DNA of 13,083 nt from Bacillota bacterium (GTDB lineage Bacteria; Bacillota; Clostridia; Lachnospirales; Lachnospiraceae), in assembly GCA_023392995.1 (NCBI GenBank), contig JAEWMZ010000006.1, forward strand, positions 1 through 13,083. Reading direction: 5' to 3'. A program made the position numbers and the translations under genes. Within the stretch, counting starts at the first letter, position 1. Each line of letters begins with the position of its first letter. The notes beneath the pieces were generated by a model. The model did not search any database. It worked only from the letters and a program-made list of their open reading frames with translations, and had not been told where the DNA came from. Below, piece after piece: positions 7,170 through 13,083 of this stretch.

Positions 7170-7179
7170 GCAATATTGC
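7170..7179. repeat. 10-bp perfect palindrome in the divergent control region
   Basis: GCAATATTGC is its own reverse complement, and a related GCAATAATATTCGC follows at 7188-7201. The pair could be two operator sites for one regulator serving the divergent promoters. The regulator is unknown. Confidence 0.3.
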
Positions 7180-7211
7180 CGCTTCTGCAATAATATTCGC
7201 TTTAGTTTATA

Positions 7212-7226
7212 AATTTTATGAAAATA
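7212..7226. promoter_or_regulatory. Candidate CodY box
   Basis: AATTTTATGAAAATA matches the low-G+C Firmicute CodY consensus AATTTTCWGAAAATT at 13 of 15 positions. CodY is known to repress peptide transport operons when branched-chain amino acids and GTP are plentiful. The site is in the shared intergenic region, about 60 bases upstream of the candidate oppD promoter and on top of the likely promoter zone of the LysM-GH18 gene, so it could act on either. Confidence 0.4.
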
Positions 7227-7249
7227 AAATCCTGCAAGTACATATATTA
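7222..7249 (+). promoter_or_regulatory. Weak sporulation-type (sigma-E-like) promoter candidate for the LysM-GH18 gene
   Basis: CATATATT at 7241-7248 is one mismatch from the sigma-E -10 form CATACANT, with AAATAAA at 7222-7228 as a poor -35 twelve bases upstream. Homologues of this gene (yaaH) are expressed under sigma-E in Bacillus. The match is weak and the AT-richness makes chance plausible. Confidence 0.22.
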
Positions 7250-7281
7250 TTTAGAAAGCTATAATTGAGGTGACGTATCTT

Positions 7282-8604
7282 ATGGAAATCTATGTAGTAC
7301 AACAAGGAGATACGATAGCTTCCATAGCCGCTGCATTTGACGTACCGGTGGAAAGGTTGGTGACAGACAATGGCATAACGGCTTCTGATGCTCTCGTATT
7401 GGGTCAAACCTTAGTTATTACATATCCCAGTCAAGTTTATACCGTTCGTGAGGGAGATACGCTAGACGGTATTGCCGAAGCCTTTGGGGTAACAACCCTG
7501 CAGTTACTTAGAAACAACCCCATGCTTGCCAGCAGGGAGTATCTTTTACCCGGTGAAACTATTGTTATCAGTTATAATAACAATAGCGGAAGCCTGTTCA
7601 TTGATGGCTACGCTTATTCCTTCATTGATAATACCCTTCTAAGAATGACCTTACCCTATCTTACGAATCTTCCGATTCTGAATTACCGTACCACAGCAAG
7701 TGGCAGTTTTATTGGCGGTGACCAGGATGTACCTGTCATCCAAACCGCAAGATTATATGAGACAACTACCAGCTTCGTTATCACCGCGTACTCCGATACC
7801 GGAACAATTGATACCTCTGTCATACAGGATCTCCTCCTGAACCCAAAATTACAGGACACAGAAATCGAAAGCATTCTAAATATTTTAACTACAAAGGGAT
7901 ATGACTCCATTAATTTAGCGTTTCAGCTGGTTAATGTTGATAATCAACAGTATTATCTGGACTTTTTATCCAGAGTCACCACCCGTCTTCATGCGGAAGG
8001 ATATCCAGTTTATTTAACATTGAATCCTGGTTTATCCTTTAATGAAAATGAATTAACCTTTGAAGCAATCAATTATTCGGAGTTTAGCAGATTATCGGAT
8101 GGCATATTATTTCTAGCCTACGACTGGGGTTCAATACAGCGTCCTCCCACTCCCTATTCCATCATAACAACCTCTGCATTTCTGGACTATCTCATAACAC
8201 AAATGCCGATCGATAAAATCTGGATAGCCCTACCCACAATGGGTTATGACTGGAAGTTGCCTTATGTTCCAGGCATATCAAGGGCTAACGCCCTTACCTA
8301 TAATTCTGTAATGGCCTTAGCCCGAGAAACGAATGCAACGATCTATTATGACGAAGAGATTCTCTCGGCATACTTTGAATACTCTGATCTGGATGATATC
8401 CCTCATATCGTGTGGTTTAAGGATGCAAGAAGTATTGACTCTTCCTTGAAAATTATTAAGAATTATGGAATCAAAGGCATTGGAATATGGAATATCATGT
8501 GCTTCTTTTATCAGCTTTGGCTGGTAGTAAATACGCAGTACGAAATTGAAAAGCAGCCAAACTATAAGCCATCCCCTCTGGATTCAACAGCTCCAGGGGC
8601 TTAA
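7282..8604 (+). CDS. LysM-LysM-GH18 protein of the YaaH/SleL spore-peptidoglycan family, catalytic residues replaced
   Basis: The 440-residue form starting at ATG 7282 is favoured because GAGGTGA (7268-7274) lies about 7 bases upstream and the protein then opens with MEIYVVQQGDT. Two LysM peptidoglycan/chitin-binding domains (about 2-46 and 51-97) precede a glycoside hydrolase 18 domain (about 104-420). In spore-forming bacteria this architecture belongs to YaaH/SleL cortex-fragment glucosaminidases. GH18 landmarks are visible: AYDWG (279-283), IWIALPTMGYDWKLPY (313-328), HIVWFKDARS (375-384) and GIGIWN (399-404). However, the active-site signature, which in active relatives reads D-x-x-N-x-D-x-E, here reads D208-S-I-N-L-A213-F-Q215, so both the catalytic Glu and the preceding Asp are lost. 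No signal peptide is present, as for other spore-targeted members. I infer a spore-wall-binding protein that is probably not a hydrolase. Confidence 0.88.
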   Translation: MEIYVVQQGDTIASIAAAFDVPVERLVTDNGITASDALVLGQTLVITYPSQVYTVREGDTLDGIAEAFGVTTLQLLRNNPMLASREYLLPGETIVISYNNNSGSLFIDGYAYSFIDNTLLRMTLPYLTNLPILNYRTTASGSFIGGDQDVPVIQTARLYETTTSFVITAYSDTGTIDTSVIQDLLLNPKLQDTEIESILNILTTKGYDSINLAFQLVNVDNQQYYLDFLSRVTTRLHAEGYPVYLTLNPGLSFNENELTFEAINYSEFSRLSDGILFLAYDWGSIQRPPTPYSIITTSAFLDYLITQMPIDKIWIALPTMGYDWKLPYVPGISRANALTYNSVMALARETNATIYYDEEILSAYFEYSDLDDIPHIVWFKDARSIDSSLKIIKNYGIKGIGIWNIMCFFYQLWLVVNTQYEIEKQPNYKPSPLDSTAPGA

Positions 8605-8688
8605 CCTCAAAAAAGAGCTATCGTAGCATTCGTTCCATGGTTTTTGTATAGTCTTTCGCAAAGATCTTGAGGAAAAGCAAAGCACTGC

Positions 8689-8718
8689 CTATCTCTAAAG
8701 ATAGAACCTCTATTTTTT
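8689..8718 (+). terminator. Weak candidate terminator of the LysM-GH18 gene
   Basis: CTATCT (8689-8694) pairs with AGATAG (8699-8704) around a CTAA loop, and a T6 run follows at 8713-8718. The stem is short and the T-run is displaced by about 8 bases, so termination efficiency is doubtful. It lies about 85 bases past the stop. Confidence 0.35.
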
Positions 8719-8733
8719 CCTTTTAATTTGTAT

Positions 8734-8739
8734 TATAAT
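8734..8739 (+). promoter_or_regulatory. -10 element (TATAAT) upstream of the SnoaL-like gene
   Basis: A perfect TATAAT lies 72 bases before the ATG at 8812. No good -35 is found 16-18 bases upstream (TATTTT at 8711-8716 at best), which suggests the promoter may need an activator. A second candidate, TTGTAT-17-TAAAAT, lies at about 8752-8780. Confidence 0.4.
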
Positions 8740-8752
8740 GAACCTGTTCATT
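8737..8752. promoter_or_regulatory. Operator-like perfect inverted repeat overlapping the -10
   Basis: AATGAAC (8737-8743) and GTTCATT (8746-8752) form a perfect 7-bp inverted repeat with a 2-bp spacer, overlapping the 3' end of the TATAAT. The TGAAC-n-GTTCA form is typical of TetR-family operators. No TetR-type gene is in the window. The placement would block or control initiation of the downstream gene. Confidence 0.45.
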
Positions 8753-8811
8753 GTATTGTTAAAATTGTACTATTAAAATGAAATGATGTAGTTTAGGAGG
8801 ATATTATATCT

Positions 8812-9150
8812 ATGATTAGTCCCAAGGAGGTAGTTCAAAATCAATTAGATTATTATAATAATCATGACTTAGATGGTTTTCTATCCACATACAAAGAGGA
8901 TGTTAAAATTTACAATTTGATTGATCACTCAATTATTCTAGAAGGTAAAGAGGCATTGAAAGAAAAGTATAGAGAGCGATTTCAAATTTTCAAAGTACAT
9001 GCCGTTTTAAAAGACCGAATCGTAATCGGTAATAAGGTAATCGACCATGAGCATGTAACCGGCTTGCAGACGGATACTATCGTAAAAGCAGTAGCAATAT
9101 ATGAGATAGAAGATGGTTTAATTAAAAATGTTTGGTTTATTTATGAATAA
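8812..9150 (+). CDS. SnoaL/NTF2-like small protein
   Basis: A 112-residue protein with a strong AGGAGG ribosome site about 10 bases before the ATG. The pattern fits the NTF2-like/SnoaL alpha+beta cone fold: an opening helix VVQNQLDYYNNHDLDGFLSTY (about 7-27), then KEDVKIYN, then ILEGKEALKEKYRERF (41-56), and a C-terminal pair of beta strands (TIVKAVAIYEIEDGLIKNVWFIYE). Members range from ketosteroid-isomerase-like enzymes to ligand-binding proteins of unknown substrate, and no catalytic set can be assigned here. The protein has no signal peptide or membrane segment, so it is cytoplasmic. It stands alone between its own promoter and a strong terminator, with an operator-like palindrome upstream, so it is probably individually regulated. 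Confidence 0.8.
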   Translation: MISPKEVVQNQLDYYNNHDLDGFLSTYKEDVKIYNLIDHSIILEGKEALKEKYRERFQIFKVHAVLKDRIVIGNKVIDHEHVTGLQTDTIVKAVAIYEIEDGLIKNVWFIYE

Positions 9151-9159
9151 TCCGCAGAA

Positions 9160-9193
9160 AAAAGCCGATGCACGGTTGTATGCATCGGCTTTT
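9160..9193. terminator. Strong bidirectional rho-independent terminator
   Basis: AAAAGCCGATGCA (9160-9172) pairs perfectly with TGCATCGGCTTTT (9181-9193) around an 8-base loop. It has T-runs on both sides, so it serves the SnoaL-like gene (10 bases past its stop) and the convergent M56 gene (84 bases past its stop at 9277). A second inverted repeat, CCGCAG (9152-9157) / CTGCGG (9203-9208), encloses it. Confidence 0.9.
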
Positions 9194-9276
9194 CGTTACT
9201 TCCTGCGGTATTACTTCCTTACAGTCAGTTATAATACTTCACTATGAAACGGTAAATTTAGGCTCTTCCCAGCCTT

Positions 9277-11592
9277 TTATTTTTCAAGATAGATACCGGT
9301 AATCGCCCATTTGCCTTCTTCCTTACTCAGATCCAGATTCAGATAGGTAAAAGAGTCCTCTTTCTCCACTGCATATTCATATTGGACGTTTGCTTCCTCC
9401 TCTGAGGCGGTGTACCATTTTGCCACAAGATGACTTAACTTGTTATAGACATCTTTTTCAATGCCTTGCTCATCTCTATATACAAAGCTGTCATAATCCG
9501 CATCTTTTGAAAGATAGGAAGCTGCTGTCTCCTGATCGTTAGAAAAATAAGCTTTCACAAAGCCTTCCACGGTCTCCTTAAGAGCTGTTCCATCTGGATT
9601 GTTAAGATACTCCCGTACCTTCTCATCTGTTATTACTTCTGTTTTATCTTCCTCGATTACAGTCTCTGGCTCCTGAGGATTGCTGTCACTGCTGCTCTCA
9701 TTGTTTTTATTGTCATTTATGCCTTTATTATCACTGTCCTCCGCATTGATCTGAAGCTTATAGACATTGGTAATGCCCCTAGTCAAATGAAAGCTCCCGT
9801 TATATAATACCTCAAAAGAAAAATATTCTGGCGAAATATTCTGCGGAGTCGCCCAATCATCCACCGAAGCAAAAGGAAGCACCTTCAGGTATATTTTATC
9901 TTCCTGAAACGTAAATTCTCCGAAGCTTCCAAAGAATACTGACGTTATCTTATCTCCCCATTCTTCTTCCAGCTCCTTATCAATTCTAGTAATGTATTTA
10001 TTACCCTTTCCATCTTTTATATCCAGGGAAAACGTCAGCCTACCATCCTTGACCTGGTATTCTAATTTTTTATTTAATATTTCTGACCAATCCAAAGAAG
10101 TAAACACATGTTCTTTCCATCCTCCCGAGCTAACTTTTACTAAGATATACAGATCATTGACAGACAAACCTGTTCCACTTGCACTTCTAGATATCATTGC
10201 TATTTCTTTAATTCCATCCCCATCATAGTCCTGATACCTGATCACCGGTAACTCGTCGTAGACACCCCAATTAGTATCAAGTACCTGAACCTCATTTCCC
10301 TGCTTTACATAGATCCCCTTCAGAGTATAGACTCCCGCTTCGGTGCCATTTTCCTTCAGCCCATATACGGAGATGTCTGCCTCTGGTATCCTTGCGACGA
10401 ATGCAATTGTTTTATCACTTTCTAAAAATGCGTTCCAATCGTCATAATTCTCGATCAGTTGATCCGGTAAATCTGTATTTTCTAAAATAAGATCAACCGC
10501 ACCATACCAGTTAAGTCCAGCTATCTGCTTATGTACATTACCGTCTCTGTGAAAAGAAAACAGTGCCCCCATGGTAACCACCAGGATCAGACTGATCATA
10601 ATTATGATGAATCCATTCCTCTTTTTTCTCTCACTGCAAATATTCTTCAGCCGCTCCTTCAAGCTTTTGGTTGAATCGTTAAACCCTGTAGCCAGAGCCA
10701 TGTTCCTCAGCTTCTGTCTGTTAATACAGGAAAGAATCGTTTCTCCATACTTGATTCGCTCCGTAGCAGACATACTTTTAATGACCTCATCATCACATGC
10801 AAGTTCCAGATCATTGCAAGCCTCAGATCGAAGCAGAAAGACTGCCGGATTAAACCAGTGGATCGCATTTGCCAAAAGAAAAATCAATTTATACCAAATA
10901 TCCTTCTGTCTATAATGAACTAATTCATGCCGTAATATGAACTCTAACTCCAGCTCAGAGCCCCAGTCCTTAGGAAGAATCAGGATTGGGTGAAATAACC
11001 CCAACAGAGCCGGGCTTTCTATTTTATTGCATACATAAATCTCAGGCTGTTTTTTAAGATCCAGCTGCTTTGCTATCTGAGTCACCAGCTCCTCTATTCT
11101 CTGCTCCTTTGCTTTACGGCTCCAGCGCAGAATTTGCTTACGATAATACCAAGCTCCGAGCAAGTGATACACCAGGAAGATACAGCTTCCCACACTCCAA
11201 ACCAAAGCGGCAATCATTAACCTAGTTATTTTATTCTTAGAGTTATGATTCCCAGAGACATTCCCTTCTGCCTGTACTCCGGTATCTGCCTTTATCTCAT
11301 GATTCCCTTTTTCTATCGTTCCTTTTGCTGAATCAGAATTCATATTCGCAGCCGAAGTATAAGAAATATTATTTTTCTCATCTTGAGCGGGGATAATCAA
11401 CTGTATTGGTGCGCCAAAAATGGATACATTAAGCGGGATGAGGAGCCTGACCGCAATTAACAGCCAGATCCATTTCTTCCACTTCGCAGCATAGTTCTTA
11501 TTTATCAGAAAGGACAGCATCTTGAGGATTAGTATTACCAGGCCTGTCGTAATGGAAACCTCTAACATTGTAAAAAACCATTGATTAATCAC
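9277..11592 (-). CDS. M56 (BlaR1/MecR1-like) membrane metalloprotease with large extracellular C-terminal sensor region
   Basis: A 771-residue integral membrane protease expected to sense an external signal and destroy the BlaI-type repressor encoded just upstream. Hydrophobic helices lie at about 8-30, 41-66, 123-147 and 327-347. The cytoplasmic zinc protease domain carries H222-E223-L-V-H226 and the downstream ELACDD block with Glu263. These are the zinc ligands and catalytic Glu of peptidase family M56, so it looks active. In place of the penicillin-binding sensor of BlaR1, residues 350-771 hold a predicted extracytoplasmic region: a segment with DYDGDGIKE (455-463, calcium-loop/FG-GAP-like), a Ser/Asn/Glu-rich linker (about 617-655) and a C-terminal SnoaL/NTF2-like domain (about 656-771). 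The ATG overlaps the end of the repressor gene by 4 bases, implying translational coupling. The signal is unknown, and a beta-lactam is not indicated. Confidence 0.85.
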   Translation of the reverse strand: MINQWFFTMLEVSITTGLVILILKMLSFLINKNYAAKWKKWIWLLIAVRLLIPLNVSIFGAPIQLIIPAQDEKNNISYTSAANMNSDSAKGTIEKGNHEIKADTGVQAEGNVSGNHNSKNKITRLMIAALVWSVGSCIFLVYHLLGAWYYRKQILRWSRKAKEQRIEELVTQIAKQLDLKKQPEIYVCNKIESPALLGLFHPILILPKDWGSELELEFILRHELVHYRQKDIWYKLIFLLANAIHWFNPAVFLLRSEACNDLELACDDEVIKSMSATERIKYGETILSCINRQKLRNMALATGFNDSTKSLKERLKNICSERKKRNGFIIIMISLILVVTMGALFSFHRDGNVHKQIAGLNWYGAVDLILENTDLPDQLIENYDDWNAFLESDKTIAFVARIPEADISVYGLKENGTEAGVYTLKGIYVKQGNEVQVLDTNWGVYDELPVIRYQDYDGDGIKEIAMISRSASGTGLSVNDLYILVKVSSGGWKEHVFTSLDWSEILNKKLEYQVKDGRLTFSLDIKDGKGNKYITRIDKELEEEWGDKITSVFFGSFGEFTFQEDKIYLKVLPFASVDDWATPQNISPEYFSFEVLYNGSFHLTRGITNVYKLQINAEDSDNKGINDNKNNESSSDSNPQEPETVIEEDKTEVITDEKVREYLNNPDGTALKETVEGFVKAYFSNDQETAASYLSKDADYDSFVYRDEQGIEKDVYNKLSHLVAKWYTASEEEANVQYEYAVEKEDSFTYLNLDLSKEEGKWAITGIYLEK

Positions 11593-11987
11593 GGCCTATC
11601 CTCCTTTTCCAATTGTCTTAGGTATTCCTGCAGTTCCTTAATATCCGTATTGTCTATTACTTTATTGCTATATAGATTTGTCACCAGGCTTTGAAGGGAG
11701 TTACCATAAAGCTTCTCTAAAAATGATTTGCTTTCCTGTACTTTATATTCCTCCTCTGCCACTAATGCTGAATATAAATTAGTACGTGTCGTTCTGTCAC
11801 AAGAAACAAACCCCTTCTCCGACAGCCTGGCCAGGGAGGTCATTAAGGTTGACAGACCCCATTTTCGCTTTCCCTGAAGCTGCTCCTGAATATAATTCGA
11901 TGTAACCGGCTGGGTGCTGTACCATAGAACCATCATAATTTCTAGCTCTGCGTCACCTAATCTTTTTATCATGTCGCCCAATTTCAT
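11589..11987 (-). CDS. BlaI/MecI/CopY-family transcriptional repressor
   Basis: A 132-residue winged-helix repressor. The family opening LGDAELEIMMVLW (10-22) is followed by the helix-turn-helix with recognition helix about WGLSTLMTSLARLSEKGF (43-60), a wing (about 60-75) and a C-terminal dimerisation/cleavage region. Known members bind as dimers to palindromes in their own promoter and are inactivated by the partner M56 protease. It precedes that protease gene with a 4-base ATGA overlap. The ATG at 11987 follows GGAGGAG very closely (about 3 bases), so a TTG two codons downstream is an alternative start, differing by two residues. The promoter, with perfect consensus hexamers and an internal palindrome, is directly upstream, consistent with autorepression. 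Confidence 0.92.
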   Translation of the reverse strand: MKLGDMIKRLGDAELEIMMVLWYSTQPVTSNYIQEQLQGKRKWGLSTLMTSLARLSEKGFVSCDRTTRTNLYSALVAEEEYKVQESKSFLEKLYGNSLQSLVTNLYSNKVIDNTDIKELQEYLRQLEKEDRP

Positions 11988-12022
11988 TCTCCTCCGAAAT
12001 TTTAATTATATGATTATATAAT

Positions 12023-12050
12023 ATTATACCATTGTATAATACAATGTCAA
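12023..12050 (-). promoter_or_regulatory. Sigma-A promoter of the BlaI-M56 operon
   Basis: On the minus strand TTGACA (12045-12050) and TATAAT (12023-12028) are both perfect consensus hexamers, separated by 16 bases. The transcript would start near 12016, about 30 bases before the repressor ATG. Such a strong promoter implies tight repression. Confidence 0.85.
12031..12045. promoter_or_regulatory. Probable BlaI-family operator in the promoter spacer
   Basis: ATTGTA and TACAAT form a perfect 6-bp inverted repeat around a 3-base centre, filling the space between -35 and -10. The TGTA/TACA half-sites resemble those of the BlaI/CopY family, although in the opposite order to the classical TACA-n-TGTA. 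Binding by the adjacent repressor is inferred from position. Confidence 0.6.
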
Positions 12051-12188
12051 GGAGTACTTCTCCATTAAGGTTAGACGAAATACATTCCTCTAAGCGGCTC
12101 AGGCTACAAACCTTCTTCTTATTATCAGCTTCTTCATAGCCACTGTAATTCCTCTGGAAGTGGTAGGTCGTCCGCCAGACGCATTAAA
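12051..12188. other. Intergenic region without recognisable gene
   Basis: The stretch lies between the BlaI promoter and the terminator of the DUF1700 unit. Only a 16-codon minus-strand frame (12184-12134) without a ribosome site is visible, and I assign no gene. Confidence 0.5.
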
Positions 12189-12229
12189 AAAATGATTATC
12201 CAGCCCCTAAAAAACCGGATAATCATTTT
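12189..12229 (-). terminator. Rho-independent terminator of the DUF1700 unit
   Basis: AAAATGATTATCC (12189-12201) pairs with GGATAATCATTTT (12217-12229), a 13-bp perfect stem with a 15-base loop, followed on the minus strand by a T7 run. It begins 4 bases after the stop codon of the 79-residue gene. Confidence 0.88.
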
Positions 12230-12233
12230 CAAA

Positions 12234-12473
12234 TCAATCACTATTACCAATAGTTATTACATGCAAGTCATTCCCAAACTCAAGTCCATACCACAGATTA
12301 CCGTTGCTATTGATATGAATTGTTTGATACCAGGCATCTTTCATCGCGCTTTCCTTTAAATTGTTGTAGTCAAAGCCAAATAGCCCATACCCCCCAGCGG
12401 ATACCAGTGCACCTGCCAAAATTAATGTAATGCTTAAGATTATGCTTTTTCTTTTTAAATCTTTTATTTTCAT
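12234..12473 (-). CDS. Small membrane-anchored protein, possibly a shortened DUF4097 partner of the HAAS protein
   Basis: A 79-residue protein with one N-terminal hydrophobic helix (about 10-32, after a basic MKIKDLKRK start) and a short extracytoplasmic tail containing WYQTIHINSNGNLWYGLEFG (48-67). Its start overlaps the stop of the DUF1700 gene by 4 bases (ATGA), so translation is coupled. In many Firmicutes the gene after a DUF1700 (HAAS) gene encodes a DUF4097 beta-strand-repeat protein of roughly 200-300 residues with this kind of anchor. Here the frame stops soon after the anchor and a strong terminator follows 4 bases later. It is therefore either a clean small gene or a truncated relative. 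The assignment to DUF4097 is inference from context. Confidence 0.6.
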   Translation of the reverse strand: MKIKDLKRKSIILSITLILAGALVSAGGYGLFGFDYNNLKESAMKDAWYQTIHINSNGNLWYGLEFGNDLHVITIGNSD

Positions 12474-13057
12474 CTTACCACCACTCTCTTTCTGAATAAT
12501 TGCACTAACTTTCCATTGAACTTCTTCGTAATGCTAACGAAGGATTTTGACATGCTTATGGTAGCTCTCCCCAAAAGCGCTGAAATACCAATGGAGGCCA
12601 TACTAGTTCCTAGCTGCATCACACCCAAAGGAATACTTCTTGTCATAACCAGGGGACTTCCAATGAACCCTATAATCGCAGATGAAAAAAAGCCGATACA
12701 TCCAGCTCCCGCTGCAACAGGTACACACCAGATCAATACGTAGATGGTAAACACCAATAAAGCAATCGTAAGCAACACACTGCCCCATAAGGGAAAACCT
12801 ATAATTGCAATGCTTATGTTCAGGAATTTATTGCCCGTAGACGGAAGATTTAATTTTACACTATCATAATCCTCTAAAAGCTCTTCCGCAATTTTGAGCG
12901 GGGTTCCAATTTTTATAACCGCCTCTGCTTCTGTCCTGCCATTTTCAACATAATCGGATATCATCTCATCATAGTAAGTGATAAACTTATTTTTTTCAGA
13001 ATCACTCATTTTTTGCAGATGGAATGCCAACTCCTTCAAAAATTCTGCTTTATTCAT
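12470..13057 (-). CDS. DUF1700 / HAAS-domain membrane protein
   Basis: A 195-residue protein. It has an N-terminal cytoplasmic helical domain: MNKAEFLKELAFHLQKMSDSE opening, then ITYYDEMISDYVENG (26-40) and EAVIKIGTPLKIAEELLEDY (45-64). This is the pattern of the HAAS (DUF1700) domain, followed by about three membrane segments (roughly 80-110, 112-137 and 143-165) and a basic C-terminal tail ending RKRVVVR. The start at 13057 has AAGGAGAGG within 15 bases. In known clusters such genes sit downstream of a PadR-like regulator and upstream of a DUF4097 protein, in suspected envelope-stress or signalling units. The upstream neighbour is beyond the right edge here. The biochemical role is not established. 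Confidence 0.85.
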   Translation of the reverse strand: MNKAEFLKELAFHLQKMSDSEKNKFITYYDEMISDYVENGRTEAEAVIKIGTPLKIAEELLEDYDSVKLNLPSTGNKFLNISIAIIGFPLWGSVLLTIALLVFTIYVLIWCVPVAAGAGCIGFFSSAIIGFIGSPLVMTRSIPLGVMQLGTSMASIGISALLGRATISMSKSFVSITKKFNGKLVQLFRKRVVVR

Positions 13058-13083
13058 GCTCTTCCTCTCCTTTTATAAAATTA

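Noticed and set aside
12134..12184. A 16-codon minus-strand open frame starting MRLADDLPLP
   Set aside because: It starts within the T-run of the terminator, has no ribosome site and no recognisable family.

Overview
The window looks like chromosomal DNA from an AT-rich, endospore-forming clostridial Firmicute, most likely of the Lachnospiraceae type. The evidence is the strong AGGAGG-like ribosome binding sites, the low G+C, a SPOCS-domain spore-surface protein, a LysM-GH18 protein of the YaaH/SleL type, a BlaI-M56 regulatory pair and a DUF1700 (HAAS) membrane protein. There are no rRNA or tRNA genes, CRISPR arrays, phage genes or complete insertion sequences.

Layout from left to right. (1) Positions 1-491, minus strand: the N-terminal part of a SPOCS/DUF3794 spore coat or exosporium protein, running off the left edge. 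(2) Positions 492-816: non-coding, with a compact cluster of DnaA-box-like 9-mers, a direct repeat, and a strong hairpin terminator for the next operon. (3) Positions 817-7062, minus strand: a complete oligopeptide/dipeptide ABC importer operon transcribed in the order oppD-oppF-oppB-oppC-oppA. The binding protein lacks a lipobox Cys and carries a 12-unit tetrapeptide repeat after its N-terminal hydrophobic helix. (4) Positions 7063-7281: the divergent control region, with candidate promoters and a 13/15 CodY-box match. (5) Positions 7282-8604, plus strand: two LysM domains followed by a GH18 domain whose catalytic Asp and Glu are replaced by Ala and Gln. (6) Positions 8812-9150, plus strand: a small SnoaL/NTF2-like protein behind a promoter overlapped by a perfect inverted repeat. 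(7) Positions 9277-11987, minus strand: a BlaI-family repressor translationally coupled to an M56 (BlaR1/MecR1-like) membrane protease. The protease has an unusual C-terminal sensor region instead of a penicillin-binding domain. (8) Positions 12234-13057, minus strand: a DUF1700/HAAS membrane protein coupled to a 79-residue membrane-anchored protein that may be a shortened DUF4097 partner.

How the parts work together: the Opp operon is a full peptide importer, with two ATPases, two permeases and one binding protein. The divergent LysM-GH18 gene and the SPOCS gene point to spore envelope assembly. The BlaI-M56 pair is a self-contained sense-and-derepress module whose promoter carries a palindrome between perfect -35 and -10 hexamers. 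I see no convincing new multi-gene system. The observations most worth checking are the apparently dead GH18 domain, the DnaA-box cluster, the repeat-tethered non-lipoprotein OppA, and the sensor domain of the M56 protein.
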